A stretch of DNA of 64,000 nt, from NCBI RefSeq assembly GCF_002776525.5, contig NC_045452.1:27685636-27749635 (forward strand), read 5' to 3'. The stretch comes from Piliocolobus tephrosceles (Eukaryota > Chordata > Mammalia > Primates > Cercopithecidae). Below, one piece after another: positions 45,743-58,312 of this stretch (position 1 is its first letter; the number at the start of each line of letters is the position of its first letter). A model generated the notes under the pieces. The model was given only the letters and a program-made list of their open reading frames with translations. It was not told the DNA's origin and ran no database searches. Made by a program: the position numbers and the translations under genes.

Positions 45743-47810
45743 TTCCCCCACCCCCACCTTTTCTTAAATAGAAGTCAAGTTAAATTCCATGAGGAGAGAC
45801 TTTTAACTTGAATATACTCTGAAAAACACTAAGAAGGAGGGGAGAGGAAACGGTAATGTTTACTCTGTAACCATGGCGTCCTTCCCACTCCTGAGAGAGG
45901 CTTTCGCCTGCTCTTGGTATTCCTGAGCTGTAAGTGGTTTCCCTGGAGCTGCTGGCTCACACCTGGGCCTGCACAGTTGCAGCAACTTCCCGATGCCCGC
46001 TCACCTCTCCCCTTCCCGCCTCCTGCTTCCTCATCCCCATTCATCTTTGCTTTGTATTATTTTAGTCCATCTTTCTGTCGGAAGCACCAGCACTCGCCAG
46101 GCTCTCCCCCTCCCTGCTCCCAGTCTGGGGCCCATCTACCTAGGGCCTCCCCGTCCTGCTCCCCAGGAAGGTCCTTGGGAAGAAAGATGAGACCGTACTT
46201 TAACCATGGGAAGGACAGGAACTGTCCTGGAGCTTGCCCCATTTGCGTTTGCCAGAACACGCGGCGAAGAAGCACTTAGCCTCCGTCTTGGTATCCTTTT
46301 TTTTTTTTTAATTTTGCATTAGTAATTATGGGCTGTGGTATTACTGAAATCTGAAGAACTCAAGGAAGAAGAGAAGTCTCCCTGCGCCATTGTCGTTGAT
46401 TCTTTGCTGCTTTAAATGTACAGCTGAGTCTAAAGACTTGTCAGTCAAGGCAGGAAGATTAGCCTCACCCATATGAAGGGAAAATTGGGAAGAAAAAAAA
46501 AAAAAAAAAAGCCTTGTCTGAACTTGAAAATAAAAATGCTGATGTGGTTTTTATTCCAGAAACATATCTTACTGATTAGGAGCATGGAGCGCCACTGGAT
46601 CGTGGGTGGCCAGCTGTAGTTGGCCTCCCCACTCTGCTGGGCCAGGCTGTCCGCCCGCAGGATGTCAGAGGCAGGGGGCCAGTGGGATCTTTGCTGATGG
46701 GCGTGGCGTGTGCACCCGTGCACACAGGCACTGAGATGGTGCCCTCGGTCAGCACATTCACCTTCAGGCAGGAGACAGAAGGCCAGTCCCTGTGGAAGCA
46801 GCATGGACCCCGAGTCAGACGGGGCTGGGTTTTAACCCAGAGCTGTCATTTACTAACTGAGTGACCCTGGGCAAGTGACAAATGCTTTGAGCCTTTGTTT
46901 CATCGTCTGTAAGACAGGGATCATGGCCCCTACTTTGTTGAGGTTGATGGGATAATGCATGCACAGTCCATGGCCCAGCCAACATAGGCTAGACACTCCA
47001 TGAAAGGCCACCATGCCAGGGGCTAGTGTGGTGCATGGCCCGACTGAGGCCCTCTCCACCGCCCCCACCCACCACCACCCCCTGCCATCTGAGGCCCGGT
47101 TTTGGTCAGGCAGCTTTTCCCTCTCTAGGTTCTCTGTCATGGGTTTGGGCTGCAGGGAGAGGCCTTAGCCTTGGTGGGCCTCAGTGTCCCTGACTGTGAA
47201 ATGGAGCCGACACCTCTGCAGCTTCGACCACACAGGGCTTGTGGCTTGGCATGACCGCAGACACGCTGCCAGGCAAGCAGCCTTCGCCAAGAACTGGATT
47301 CCTCCCGGCCCGGCCCGGCTGGCATTCTCACCAGTTTCATTGGGTTGAGTTCCAGAGCGATGGCAGCGATTGATAATGCTGTAATTGGAGTGACTTGGGT
47401 ATTTTCCGAGGTGTTGCCACGATGACTCATACTGGGCAAGTTGAGGGCCAGCACTATCCAGCCGGAGTAGGTTAGAGACCCTCAGGAGGCTCGCAGGCTC
47501 CAGGGTGCGGGTGTCTGGATGTGAGGCCTGGAGTTACCGAGATCTCACACCTAGGAGATGCTCGTGTGGAGCCTTCACTCAGTGGCCTGTGTGAATGGGG
47601 CTTGCTCCAAGAGGTTCAGCTGGCACCGAGAGCTGGCACCGAGAGCGTTTCCAGCTGCAATCTGTTCCCAGCAATTAATAACTGTAAATAACAAGTCCGC
47701 TCCTCCGCCTGGCTCCCCGCTACTCTCCACTTCCCTCCCAGCCCCTCAGCTGCTCCCCTTCCCGTGCCCACCCTCCCTCTCCTTCCCCTCTTTCCTTTCA
47801 TGTCGTCGAG
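45743..47810. other. Mostly unique intergenic DNA upstream of the CpG island
   Basis: Apart from the MIR and an A run at about 46493-46510 I see no repeat or exon. A perfect AP-1 site TGACTCAT (47423) and a cluster CAGCTG (47652), CAATTAATA (47672), TGTAAATAAC (47683) lie just before the CpG island. Confidence 0.4.
46805..47010 (+). repeat. MIR fragment
   Basis: cggggctgggttttaaccca, gagtgaccctgggcaagtga and tttgtttcatcgtctgtaag. Confidence 0.82.
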
Positions 47811-48444
47811 GGGTCCCTGCCGTCTCTTCCCCGGGTCCCTCTGAGCACACCCAGCTCCCTTCCTGTAGGCCGGGCCGCTGAGCGAGGGCCATGAGGGGCA
47901 GGACGAGCTCTGGCACGGGGCAGGCTGGTGCTGGGGAGGTGGAGACAGCGCGCTTGCGAGCCCTCGGCCACTTCCCCTGCCCCGTGCAGGGCCGAGCTCC
48001 ATGGCACCTGCTTCGACTTGGACCGGGGAGGCCCGCAGTCCCATAGTGCCCGGGGAGGACGGTCCGCTCCTTCCACGACTTCGCGCCGCCCGCGTGGCTA
48101 CAGCGCCGTGGCCCGGGGACGCGAGGCCACAGCCCGGGAGCGAGGAGCGCAGGAAGACCGGCTGCCTGTGCCCGGCAAAGGGGGCCCTTCCGAGGCTGGC
48201 TCCCCTCCCCGCCGCTCCCGTAAGCCAGAGGACCCCAGACCCGCCGCGGCCCACCCCAAGCCCGGATAAAGTCCTGCGGCTCGGGAGGGACCCCTGCAGG
48301 CGCGGGCCAGACGGGCGAGGGCCCTGAGGAAGCCGGCGGCGCGGGGTCGAGAGCAACCGGCTGTTCGCAGGGTCGGGAGCCCACGCGTCCCGCCTGCGGA
48401 GGGCGGGGTCGCAGCCCGGCCTACCCGTTTCTAGCCGTGCTGCT

Positions 48445-48515
48445 TGGGGCGAGGTGCTCGACTTCTCGGGGCCTCAGTTTCCTTCTCTAGGAAGCGGGGC
48501 TGATCGGCCGCGTCC
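48445..48515 (+). repeat. MIR remnant in the CpG island
   Basis: ttctcggggcctcagtttcc then ttctctaggaagcggggctg. Confidence 0.65.
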
Positions 48516-48879
48516 CGGGGTTGCTGTGACAGTCCAAGGCGAGAACTGCAGTTCCGCGCCGCCCCCGGCGCCGGAGAACCGCTGGGGCCTCGGGAGAGGG
48601 CGCGGCGCGGCCGAGCGGCTCTGGCAGCCGGAGGGCGCGTGTGGCCAGGGCCGATCCTGCACTGCCCTCTGCGGGATGGCCCGGCCCGGGCCTCGGCCCC
48701 CAGCCCCTCCGCCGCCCGGCCCGGCCACCACCTCCGCGCCGCGCGCCTAGGCCGTTCCCGCTGTGGGTCTCCGAGATTCTCCCGCGCCCAGGGGTGTCCC
48801 GCAGCCTCTGGCTTCAGCCCCCAGCGCTCCCTTCTCCACGACGACAATGAGGCGGACCCTCCCCAGCGCCCTCCAGAGC

Positions 48880-48975
48880 TGTCGCATCCCGGGAGGTCAG
48901 GGCGAGTGTTGTTTGCATTTCACAGAGCGGGAAGCTGAGGCACAGGCAACGGCTCCCCGACCCTCGCTGGGCCTC
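48880..48975 (-). repeat. MIR remnant in the CpG island
   Basis: gtttgcatttcacagagcgg, gaagctgaggcacaggcaac. Confidence 0.6.
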
Positions 48976-49559
48976 TCCCGGGCAGGGCAAGGCCTGAACG
49001 CGTCCAGCCAAGCGCCGCCTTGGCCTCTGCCCGCGGCCTGGCGCCTTCCTCCCCAGCGCGCCTCTACCCTGCAGGCACCCGCGGCCCCGGGCCCTCTCCG
49101 CAGCCCCACGCAGTCTCCTCCTGGGTTAAATCTATCCACTCGCGCGTTCCTTGGCAGCCGTGACCACAGGCGTGACTGCGGCCCCCGAGCCCTCTCGCCT
49201 CCATCCACGCTGCGGCAGCCGCCCCTGCGCGCCTGTCCCGTCCCTGTCCCCTCCTTCCAGCTTGGAAACAGCAGCACCGGAAGCCCCCTGCCCCAGACCC
49301 ACTGCCCACCCCTGGCTGAGCTGGCTGCCAGCCGAGCCCCTTGGATCTCTGCGTCCCCCGGCTCCTCACCACTCCACAGCCGCCCACAGCAGGTGCCCAG
49401 GAACTGTGACTTCGCCCATCTGAAAATCCCGGTTCTGATGCCCTTCCCTCCAGCTGCCCTGCGTGTCTCTGCTCTTTCTGAAAGTAAAGCCCCTCAAGTG
49501 CCATCCACTTTTGTCTCCCACTGGGATTCCCCTTCTCCCACCCCACCGCCCCTCCACTG

Positions 49560-50630
49560 AAGCCTTTCCGGTCTCAGTCTGGCTGTGACTCCTCCTCCTC
49601 CTGCCTTCCTGCTGGGTTCCCTGCTCTCCCCACTGGCAGCTTCACCCCTGTGCTTGCCACCCTCTACACTCCCTGGAAACCCATCCAGTTCTTCAGACAC
49701 CAATAATGCTCCTACAACCCCCAAATATGTGCAGCCTGGACGCTGCCCTGAGTTCCAGACTCCTGCATCCAACTCCAGGCCACCCCGGATGCCTCGCCTG
49801 GCACCCGCCCCAGCCCAGACCTGCCCCCTTCCGAAACTTCCCAAACTCAGAAAACCACAACTACTTTCTTCCCGTTTCTCCACCACGCAAACTTTAGGCT
49901 TGTCCCTGACTCCCCTCTTTCTCTCCAATCTCACATTTATTCCATCGGAAAATCCCATGGCTCTCCCTTCCAGACATGGCCAGAATCTGGCCTCCAGGGC
50001 TAAGCCACAGCAAGCTGCCTTTACTCTTCCTGATGGTCATGGCTGCGACTTCCCTGGGCTCCCTGTCCCTGGTGTGGCCACCGTAAGTCCTCACACATCA
50101 TCCTTTCTGAACCTAAGTCAAATCACATCATTCTTCTGCCAAAACCCTCCAAAGACTCTCAGCTTGCTCAGTGCACAGCCCAGCGTTCCTGGAGCCCACG
50201 GAGGGGGCACTGCCCCAGCTTCTCCTTCTGCTGCCGTGGCGGCGGAGGTTCTCCTCACTCAGACCGGGCTTCCTCCTGCTTCAGGCCCATAGCACCAGAA
50301 GCTTCCTTCACCCAGACACTCCTCCCTCAGACATCTGCCACCTCATTCCCGCACCTCCTTCCAGTCTCTGCTAAAATGTCACCTTTTCCATGAAATTGTA
50401 CCTGTAGCCTCCTCCCTGCAGTGGCCTGTCTCCTCTTCCCTGCCTCCCAGTTGTCTTGGACTTGCAGCCATCTGGCTGGCCCAGGGTATATTACATGCAC
50501 TGTCTGGCTCACAAGGGTAGCATGTGGGCCCATCTGCTCACCACAGCATCCCAGTGCCTTGGGCAGCGCTGACACATGCCAGGTGCCCGGCAAACAGCTG
50601 CTGAGCAAACAGCACATGCACGGCCCCATG
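49560..50630 (+). mobile_element. Long L2 fragment
   Basis: agtcaaatcacatcattctt, ctgccaaaaccctccaaaga, cttccttcacccagacactc, ctaaaatgtcaccttttcca, gacacatgccaggtgcccgg follow L2 order over about 1 kb. The 235-codon plus-strand frame at 49585-50292 lies wholly inside it and is not a gene. Confidence 0.75.
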
Positions 50631-50907
50631 CTCCTTTCTCAGAAGCAGGAGTTGCAACAACGTGGTCCCAGGGGCGAGTCTTCATCAGTCCCAGGGCACT
50701 CCAGCCTTCTACTCCCACTGCATTTCATCCAGGACCGGAGCAGGTGGTCCTGACCTCAGCGCCCTGGATGGCCAGAGGGTCAGCATCAAAGCCGGATTAG
50801 CTTCCCCTTAGCCTGGCTGCCACATTCTTGTGACAGTTGTAGAACTGGAGAGCATCGGCAGGCTGTCTCAGCCGTGGACTCAGGGCTCTGGGAGTACCTG
50901 CTACCAC

Positions 50908-50984
50908 ACATGCTCACACACACACGTGCACACATGCACTTGCGCACACACACACACTTGCGCGCACACACACACACACTTGCT
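50908..50984 (+). repeat. (CA)n microsatellite, imperfect
   Basis: CACACACA blocks separated by tgc/ttgcgc interruptions. Confidence 0.94.
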
Positions 50985-51929
50985 GGTGCTGACACTGGTT
51001 ATGCAGCCAGGGGTCCTCAACTTTGCTAACAACTCCCTGCAGCCCAACGGGACTGAACCGTGGGCAGGCCCTACCTGTCGAGACCCTCTTGTGTAGCATC
51101 TCATTTGCAGGAAGGAGGACCCTGCCTGCCCGGAGAGGCAACAGGGCTGGCAGCCTCTGCTGCTGCCCACCCCAAGGGCAGGGCTGGCTCCACTGTGCCT
51201 GCTCAGCCATGGTGAGGGAGAGTTCCTCCTCCTGGACAAGCAACAGCCTCTCCCAAATAGGAAGGCTGCAAGCGACCCTACTGGTCACCATGTGGACCAA
51301 ACAAGGTAACGCTGGGAATGATCAGAGCATAGTGGCTCTCAGGAACCAGGGTGGTAATGACCATGGCTGTAGTTAGCATAATTCCAGGCTTGGCTTGATG
51401 CAGCCCGACTCACAATCAGCCCCTCAGCTGGCTCTTATTTTATTTTGCCCTCACCTGGGGAAATCCGTTCTCCCCCTTCTTCCTGTCGTGTGGCCGGACC
51501 TTTCTTGCTGGGTTGCCAGTTTCCTTCTCCAGTTCAAAGGGAAACTGCTCTCCCAGCAGCAATCAGAACCACAAGCCAGGGGTTCCAGGCTCTCTCAGCC
51601 TCGGCATCGCGGAGATGGGGAACACCAGACTTTTCGTCTGCATGAACAAGCCCCCGGGCATCCCACCAAGAGGTTGCTTCTGGCTTGCTTGTCTCTGTCC
51701 AGGTACCCCCAGCCCAGGTACCTAGTAACCTGTGTCAAATCCCATTTCATTCTCTTTCTGTAAAAATTACTGTCTGCAGTTTTCCCCATCACTACCACCA
51801 CCAATCCATTATCCCTTGGGTGGAGTTTAGTCAGGAAAGGGCTGGCATTTGTCTGGTTTTGTGTGGGGGTTCACATGCCCTGCAAGTAGGAGGTGGCCAA
51901 TACTTGATTTAAAAAGAGAGAGCACTTCT
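50985..51929. other. Unique intergenic stretch
   Basis: No gene, RNA or clear repeat recognised. Confidence 0.4.
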
Positions 51930-52391
51930 GCTTCTGGCCAAAATGGAGTAACAGGCTTCTTTATCCCACCTGCAACAACTGAAATAATCAGACAGAATAT
52001 ATGAAACAGTGGCTTCCAGGACCCCGACATCAGGCAAAATTAAATGCAGTGATCCCAGAGAGAAAGGAAACAAGCAAACTGAGCCCTCCAATTGCCCCAG
52101 ATGTCTGCCTTGAGAGAGCCAGATTTCTCCCCCGCCATGGTGCAGACGGGGGGAAGCCACACAGATCCCAGAAGACTCCCAAGTTGCAGAGGTGGGGCTG
52201 GAAGTCCAGGAAGATCAAGGCAGCTGGAGTTCACTGGACAGTTTCAGAGAAAAGAGAGTTATGCAGGGAGGGAGGTAAGAGACGCGCAGCAGAGCCCTTC
52301 CAGTGTCCCCCAGAGTATACATCACTGCAAATATGGGAGGAAAATAATTGAGGCTCGTGGAGAGAATCATCCTAAAGGATTAAAATGGACA

Positions 52392-52688
52392 GGCCAGGTG
52401 CAGTGGCTCATGCCTGTAATCCCAGCATTTTGGGAGGCCGAGGCGGGCAAATCACAAGTTCAGGAGATCGAGACCATCCTGGCCAACATGGTGAAACCCC
52501 ATCTCTAGTAAAAATAGAAAAGAATTAGCCAGGCGTGGTGGCGGGCACCTGTAATCCCAGCTACTCGGGAGGCTGAGGCAGGAGAATCGCTTGAACCTAG
52601 GAGGTGGAGGTTGCAGTGAGCCGAGATTGTGCCACTGCACTCCAGCCTGGCGACAGAGCAAGACTCCATCTCAAAATAAAAAAAAAAG
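52392..52688 (+). mobile_element. AluS, full length
   Basis: GGCCAGGTGCAGTGGCTCAT to caagactccatctcaaaata. Confidence 0.95.
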
Positions 52689-53136
52689 AAGTACCTGGTG
52701 CTCACACGGGCCCATGAATAATGTCTGTTTCCACCACCCAGACTGGATCAATCCATAATTCTGGTGGAGCATTTGGCATATTTGTGTCTGGGGTGGGAGA
52801 GGGGCGGGTTGAGTAAGAAAGGTTTTGCCTCAGTAGTGGAGAATAAAATTAATCCTAGACTGACTACTTATCCAGACTTTTCTAATAAATATATTATGAA
52901 GAATTAAACTAATTCCAAGTAACTTAACTGCATCCCAGAACAAAGCATATTTACTGGAATGCAAAGATATCCACTGTTTTACCAAATGTCAAATATCCAA
53001 TGAAGATTGTGAGACATACAAAGAAGCAGGAAATATTATTAATACTGACATAATGAGGAAATGATTAAGCAATCAAAACTGACCCATGATTAACACAGAT
53101 GTTACAATTAGCAAAGAAGGACATTAAAATAGTTAT

Positions 53137-53426
53137 GGCTGGGCGCAGTGGCTCACGCCTGTAATCCCAGCACCTTGGGAGGCCGAGGCAGGTGGATCAC
53201 TTGAGGTCAGGAGTTTGAGACCAACCTGGTCAACACGGTGAAACCCCGTCTCTGCTAAAAAAAAAAATACAAAAATAAACCAGGTGTAGTGGTGTGCACC
53301 TGTAATCCCAGCTACTTTGGAGGCTGAAGCAGGATAATTGCTTGCGCCCTGGAGGTGGAAGTTGCAGTGAGTGGAGATCTTGCCACTGCACTCCAGCCTG
53401 GGTGACAGAGCAAGACTCTGTCTCAA
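53137..53426 (+). mobile_element. AluS, full length
   Basis: GGCTGGGCGCAGTGGCTCAC to caagactctgtctcaaat; tail replaced by a TA-rich run. Confidence 0.94.
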
Positions 53427-53468
53427 ATATATAGACATATATACATATATATATATATATATAATTAT
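53427..53468 (+). repeat. (TA)n run in Alu tail
   Basis: atatatag, acatatatacatatatatat; begins at the Alu 3' end. Confidence 0.9.
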
Positions 53469-53540
53469 CATACTTGTATTCCACAAGGTCACACAGTAGA
53501 AACATGTAGGATTTAAAAATATATATATACACCCCAATCA

Positions 53541-53834
53541 GGCCAGACGCAGTGGCTCATGTAACCCCAGCACTTTGGGTGGCTGAGGCATGAGGATCAC
53601 CTGAGGTCAGAAGTTCAAGACCAGCCTGGGCAACATGGTGAAACCCCGTCTCCACTAAAAATACAAAAATTAGCTGGGCGTGGTGGCCTGGGGCTATAAT
53701 CTCAGCTACTTGGGAGGCTGAGGCATGAGAACCACTTGAACCCAGGAGGTGGAGGTTGCAGTGAGCAGAGATCATGCCACTCTCAAGCCTGGGCAACAGA
53801 GGAAGACTTTCTCAAAAATAAATAAAATAAAATA
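53541..53834 (+). mobile_element. AluS/J, full length
   Basis: GGCCAGACGCAGTGGCTCAT to aggaagactttctcaaaaat with AATAAA-type tail; flanks CCCCAATCA / GCCCAATCA. Confidence 0.93.
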
Positions 53835-54639
53835 GCCCAATCAAGCTTCACTGAAAACTATAATGCATGAGATGAAAAACGCATTAGATGTAATCAATGG
53901 AAAATTAGACATTGCAGAAGAAAAGATTAGTGAACTTGAAGACATAGCAATAGAAATTATCCACAAAGAAACACACAGAAGGAAAAGAATTCCACAAAAT
54001 AGAGAACATCAATGAGCTGTAAGTCAACTTCAAGCAGCTTAATAATTGGAATCCCTGAAGGAGAGGAGGTAGGGAATGGAAAAAAATTTTGAAAAAATAA
54101 TGATCAAAATTTTTCCAAAATAGTGAAAGCTATAAACTCACAGATCTAAGGAGTCTACAAACTCCAAACACAAGAACCATGTAGAAAACACCAAAGTACA
54201 TCATACTAGAATCGCTCAAAAGCAGTAATAAAGAGAACATATTAAAAGTAGCCAGAGCGGGGGGAAAAAGACATATTACATAGAAAGGAAGAAAATAAGA
54301 ATGGCAACAGACTTCTTGTCAGAAACAATGCAAGTGGGAAGACAGTGAAGCAACATTTTAAAGTACTGGGATCAAAAACTGTCAACCAATACCCATATGT
54401 AAAGCAAAGATATATTTTCAACAAAAATATACTCAGTAAAATATCTTTCAAAACCAAAGTTTAAATAATAACATTTTAAAACACAAAAGTAGGGGAAAAA
54501 ACATATTGGCAACATATTTGCACTGTAAAAAATGTTAAAGAAAGTCCTTGCAGAGGAAAAATACCAGACGGAAATACAGATCTACACAAATGAACGAAGA
54601 ACATTGAAAATGGCACCTCTATGGGTATGTATGCAAGAT

Positions 54640-54960
54640 TTTTAAAATTGTTTAATTCCTCCTTAAAAGATAATTGAAAAGAATGCTTAAACAAATGAAA
54701 AGATGTTCCATATTCATGGATTGGAAGACTTAATATTGTTAACATGGCAATACTGCACAAAGTAATCTATAGATTCAATGAAGTAGCTATCAAAATTTCA
54801 ATGACCTTTTTGCAGAAATAGAAAAAGCCAATCCTTAAATTCATACGGAATTATAAGGGGATCCCAAATAGCCAAGAAATCTTGAAAAAGAACAAAGTTG
54901 GAGGAGTCATACTTCCTGATTTCATAACTAACTACAAGATGATAGACTTAAACCTAACTA
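54640..54960 (+). mobile_element. Displaced L1 ORF2 C-terminal block
   Basis: ccatattcatggattggaag, cttaatattgttaacatggc, aatttcaatgacctttttgc, gaacaaagttggaggagtca. The same region of L1 recurs at 57935-58085, so it cannot belong collinearly to the same copy. Confidence 0.7.
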
Positions 54961-55001
54961 TATCAGTAATCACATTAAATGCAAATAGTCTGAACACCCC
55001 T

Positions 55002-55215
55002 GTCTTAGAAACTTCAGGATGCTATAGCAAAATATGTTAGACTGAGTAATTTATAACCAACAGAATTTATTGTTCACTGTTCTGGAGGCTGGGAAGTCCA
55101 AAACCGAGATGCTAGCAGATTGGGTGTCTGGTGAGGGCTGTTGTCTGTTTCAAAGATGGCTGGCACCTTCTAGTTGTGTTCTCACATGGTGGAAGGGACA
55201 AACACCATGAGCTTA
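55002..55215 (-). mobile_element. MaLR-type LTR fragment
   Basis: gtcttagaaacttcaggatg, ggaggctgggaagtccaaaa, gtgtctggtgagggctgttg, ttctcacatggtggaaggga. One half only. Confidence 0.75.
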
Positions 55216-56426
55216 AAAGTAAAAGGATAGAAAGAGACACACCATAGAAACAGTTGTCAAAAGAAAGCTGGAATAGTTAGAGCATTGAAGTAAATTTCAG
55301 AGGAAAGAATATTACCAGGCATAAAGAAGGCCACCTAATAATTATAAAGGTGTCAATTAATCAAGAAGAGAGAACAATCTTAAATAGCTATCCACTTAAT
55401 AACAGTGCTTCAAAATGCATGCACAAACTGATGGAACTGAAGGAAGAAAGAAATCACAATCATGGCCAGAGATTCCAATATCCCTCTCTCAATCATTGAT
55501 AGAACAGGTAGACAATCAGTAAGGATATCATAGAAGATCTGAGAAACATTATCTGCCAACTTGACCAAATTATAATTTATGAAATGCTCTACTCAATCAC
55601 AGCAAAATAAACCTTCTTTTTAAGTCCACACAGAACATTTACCAAGATAGACCATATTCTGTTCCATAAAATGTAAAAGGATTCAACTTATACAAAATAT
55701 GTTCTCCGGCCATAATGGAAATAAAAAACATAATGATTAACGATAACTTGACAATCGCCAAGTATTTGGAAACCAAATAACTTATGCTCCACTAGTCAAA
55801 GAAGAAATCAAAAGTAAAATTAGAAAGTATTATAACCTGAATGAAAATGGAAATATAGCACAGAATTTGTGAGAAAGTCCTAAGGCAGAGCTGAGGTTAG
55901 CTTCAGATGCCACTAACTGCCTATATTAGAAAAGATGAAAGATCTCAAATCAGTGACCTCAGTTCCACCTTAAGAAACTAGAAAAAGAGCAAATTAAACT
56001 TAAAGTAAGCATAAGAAACAAAATAATAAAGATCAAAGTGAAAACCAATGAAATAGAAAATAGAAAGGTAATAGAAGAAGAAAATGAAACCACTGGCTGG
56101 CTCCTTGGGAAGATCAATAAAACTGATAAAATTCTAGCCAAACTAATCAGGAAGACAAAAGGAGAAGATACCAATTACTAATATCAGAAATGAGAAAGGT
56201 AGCATCACTGCAGATTCTACAGATGTTAAAAGGATAATAAAGGAATATTATGATCAAATTTATGCCTATAAATTTGACAACTTAGATAAAATGATCAGAT
56301 TCTTTGAAAGACATGAGCTTCCCAAGCTCATTCAAGAAGAAATAGAGAATGTGACTATCCCAATATCCATTAAAGAAATTGAAATTGCACAAAGAAAACT
56401 GATCCAGATGCTTTCACTAGTGAATT

Positions 56427-56726
56427 CTTTTTTGTTTTTTTTAAGACGGAGTCTCGCTCTGTCACACAGGCTGGAGTGCAGTGGCGCGATCTCCGCTCAC
56501 TGCAAGCTCTGCCGCCTCCTGGGTTCACACCATTCTCCTGCCTCAGCCTCCTGAGAAGCTGGGACTACAGAGCCCGCCACCATGCCTGGCTAATTTTTTT
56601 GTATTTTTAGTAGAGATGGGATTTCACCATGGTCGCCAGGATGGTCTCGATCTCCTGACCTCATGATCCGCCCATCTCGGCCTCCCAAAGTGCTGGGATT
56701 ACAGGCATGAGCCACCGCGCCCGGCC
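56427..56726 (-). mobile_element. AluY, full length
   Basis: gacggagtctcgctctgtca to gagccaccgcgcccggcc; target duplication TTCACTAGTGAATT on both sides (56413-56426 and 56727-56740), perfect. Confidence 0.96.
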
Positions 56727-57053
56727 TTCACTAGTGAATTATAAGAAACACTTAAGGAATTCTACACAAACTGTCAAAATATTAAAGAAGAGGATATATT
56801 TCCAAACTTATTCCATGATACAAATCCAGAGACAGAAAGGACAGGACTACACTGTTCAGGACTACAGAACAGTCTCTCTCACGAATGTAGATGCAAAAAT
56901 TCCAAACAAGCTTTAGTAAGTTGAATCCAACAATATATGAAAAGAATAATACAAGGACCAAGGAGGGTTTATCCCAGGAATGCAAGGTTGGTTTAAAAAT
57001 TAATCAATTTACCATACTAAAAAACTTAAAAAGAAAAAAAAACAACTCATATA

Positions 57054-57356
57054 GGCCAGGCACGGTGTCTTAAGCCTATAATCTCAGCACTTTGGGAGGC
57101 CGAGGTGGGTGGATGATCTGAGTGAGGTCAAGAGTTCAAGACCAGCCTGGCCAACATGGTGAAACCTCCTTTCTACTAGAAATACAAAAATGAGGGGTGC
57201 ATGGGGGAACATGCCTGTAGTCCCAGCTACTTGGGAAGCTGAGGCAGGCGAATCGCTGGAACCCAGGAGGCAGAGGTTTCAGTGAGCAGAGATTGCACCA
57301 CTGCACTCCAGCCTGGGCGACAGAGCGAGACTCCGTCTCAAAACAACAACAACAAC
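57054..57356 (+). mobile_element. AluS, full length
   Basis: GGCCAGGCACGGTGTCTTAA to gactccgtctcaaaacaac with a CAA-rich tail; AACTCATATA on both sides. Confidence 0.94.
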
Positions 57357-58110
57357 AAAACTCATATAATAATCTCAATACATGCAGAAAAGTCATCTGA
57401 CAAAATCTAACGTCTATTCCTTATAAAAATTCTCACCAAACCAGAAATAGAAGGGAACTTCCTCAACCTGACAAAAGACATCTACAAAAACCCTGCAGAT
57501 AACATCAAACTTAATGGTGAAAGACTGAATGTTTTCCCCCTGAGATGAGGAATAAGAGAACGATGTTCACTCTTGCCACTTCTATTCAACATTGTAATGG
57601 AAGTTCTAGCCAGGGAAATGGGTCAAGAAAAATAAATAAATTCAGACTGGAAAGGAGGAAACAAAACTGTCTTTATTTGCAGATGACATGATCATCTATG
57701 TAGAAAATCCAACGAAGCTACAAAAAGCTACTAGAACTAATCACTGAATTTAATAAGGCTGCAGGAACACAATCTATACACATAAATCAGTTGTATTTCT
57801 GTACACTAGCAATAAGTCATTGAAAATTAAGAAATACTTAAGGATAAATCTGACACAAATGTGAAAAACCTGTACATTAAAAATACACAGCTGAGATAAG
57901 TGAGGTCTACATTAATGCAGAGGGATACTACATTCATGGGTTAGAAGACTCCAAATTGTTAAGATGCCATTTTCCTCTCAAATTGATCTATAGAGTCAAT
58001 GACATTGCAATAAAAATTCCAGCAGGCTTTTGTTGTAGAAACTGACAAACTGACTCTACAATTCATATGGAAATGTGTGGAAAAGAGAAGAACCAAAACA
58101 ACTTTATTTA

Positions 58111-58312
58111 TTCATTCATTCATTCATTCATTCATTTTTGAGACAGAGTTTCGCTCTTGTTGTCAAGCTGGAGTGCAACGGCGCAATCTCGGCTCACTGA
58201 AACCTCCACCTCGCAGGTTCAAGCGATTCATCTGCCTCAGCCTCCCAAGTAGCTGGGATTACAGGCGCCTGCCACCACACCTGGCTAATTTTTGAATTTT
58301 TAGTAGAGACAG
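58111..58312 (-). mobile_element. Truncated AluS with (ATTC)n tail
   Basis: cattcattcattcattcatt then gagacagagtttcgctcttg; stops at ttttagtagagacaggg so the left arm is missing. Confidence 0.9.

Larger units (their letters stand above)
47810..49270. promoter_or_regulatory. CpG island without a recognised gene
   Basis: About 1.4 kb of very GC-rich sequence with dense CpG on both strands (for example cgcgccgcccgcgtgg, ggcgcggcgcggccgagcgg) and a GC box GGGCGGGG at 48401. This density is rare in primates outside promoters and unmethylated germline sites. Several long frames are open (minus 47616-48356, plus 48763-49560) but they overlap MIR remnants and have only composition-driven P/A/R/S content, so I do not call a protein. 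It could be the promoter of a noncoding RNA or a developmental CpG island. Confidence 0.85.
51930..58095 (+). mobile_element. Mosaic degenerate L1 (5' UTR to ORF2) with nested Alus and LTR
   Basis: 5' UTR-like start (tctggccaaaatggagtaac, aggcttctttatcccacctg), ORF1 remnants around 53840-54480, a misplaced ORF2 C-terminal block at 54640-54960, ORF2 endonuclease/RT remnants 55220-57040 and 57360-58085. The reverse-transcriptase FADD codons read intact at 57676-57687, but frames are broken throughout. Confidence 0.75.

Noticed and set aside
47616..49560. Long proline/arginine-rich frames in the CpG island as new proteins
   Set aside because: Several overlap in different frames and strands, include MIR remnants, and have only composition-driven content.
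49585..50292. 235-codon plus-strand frame as a gene
   Set aside because: It lies entirely inside an L2 repeat.
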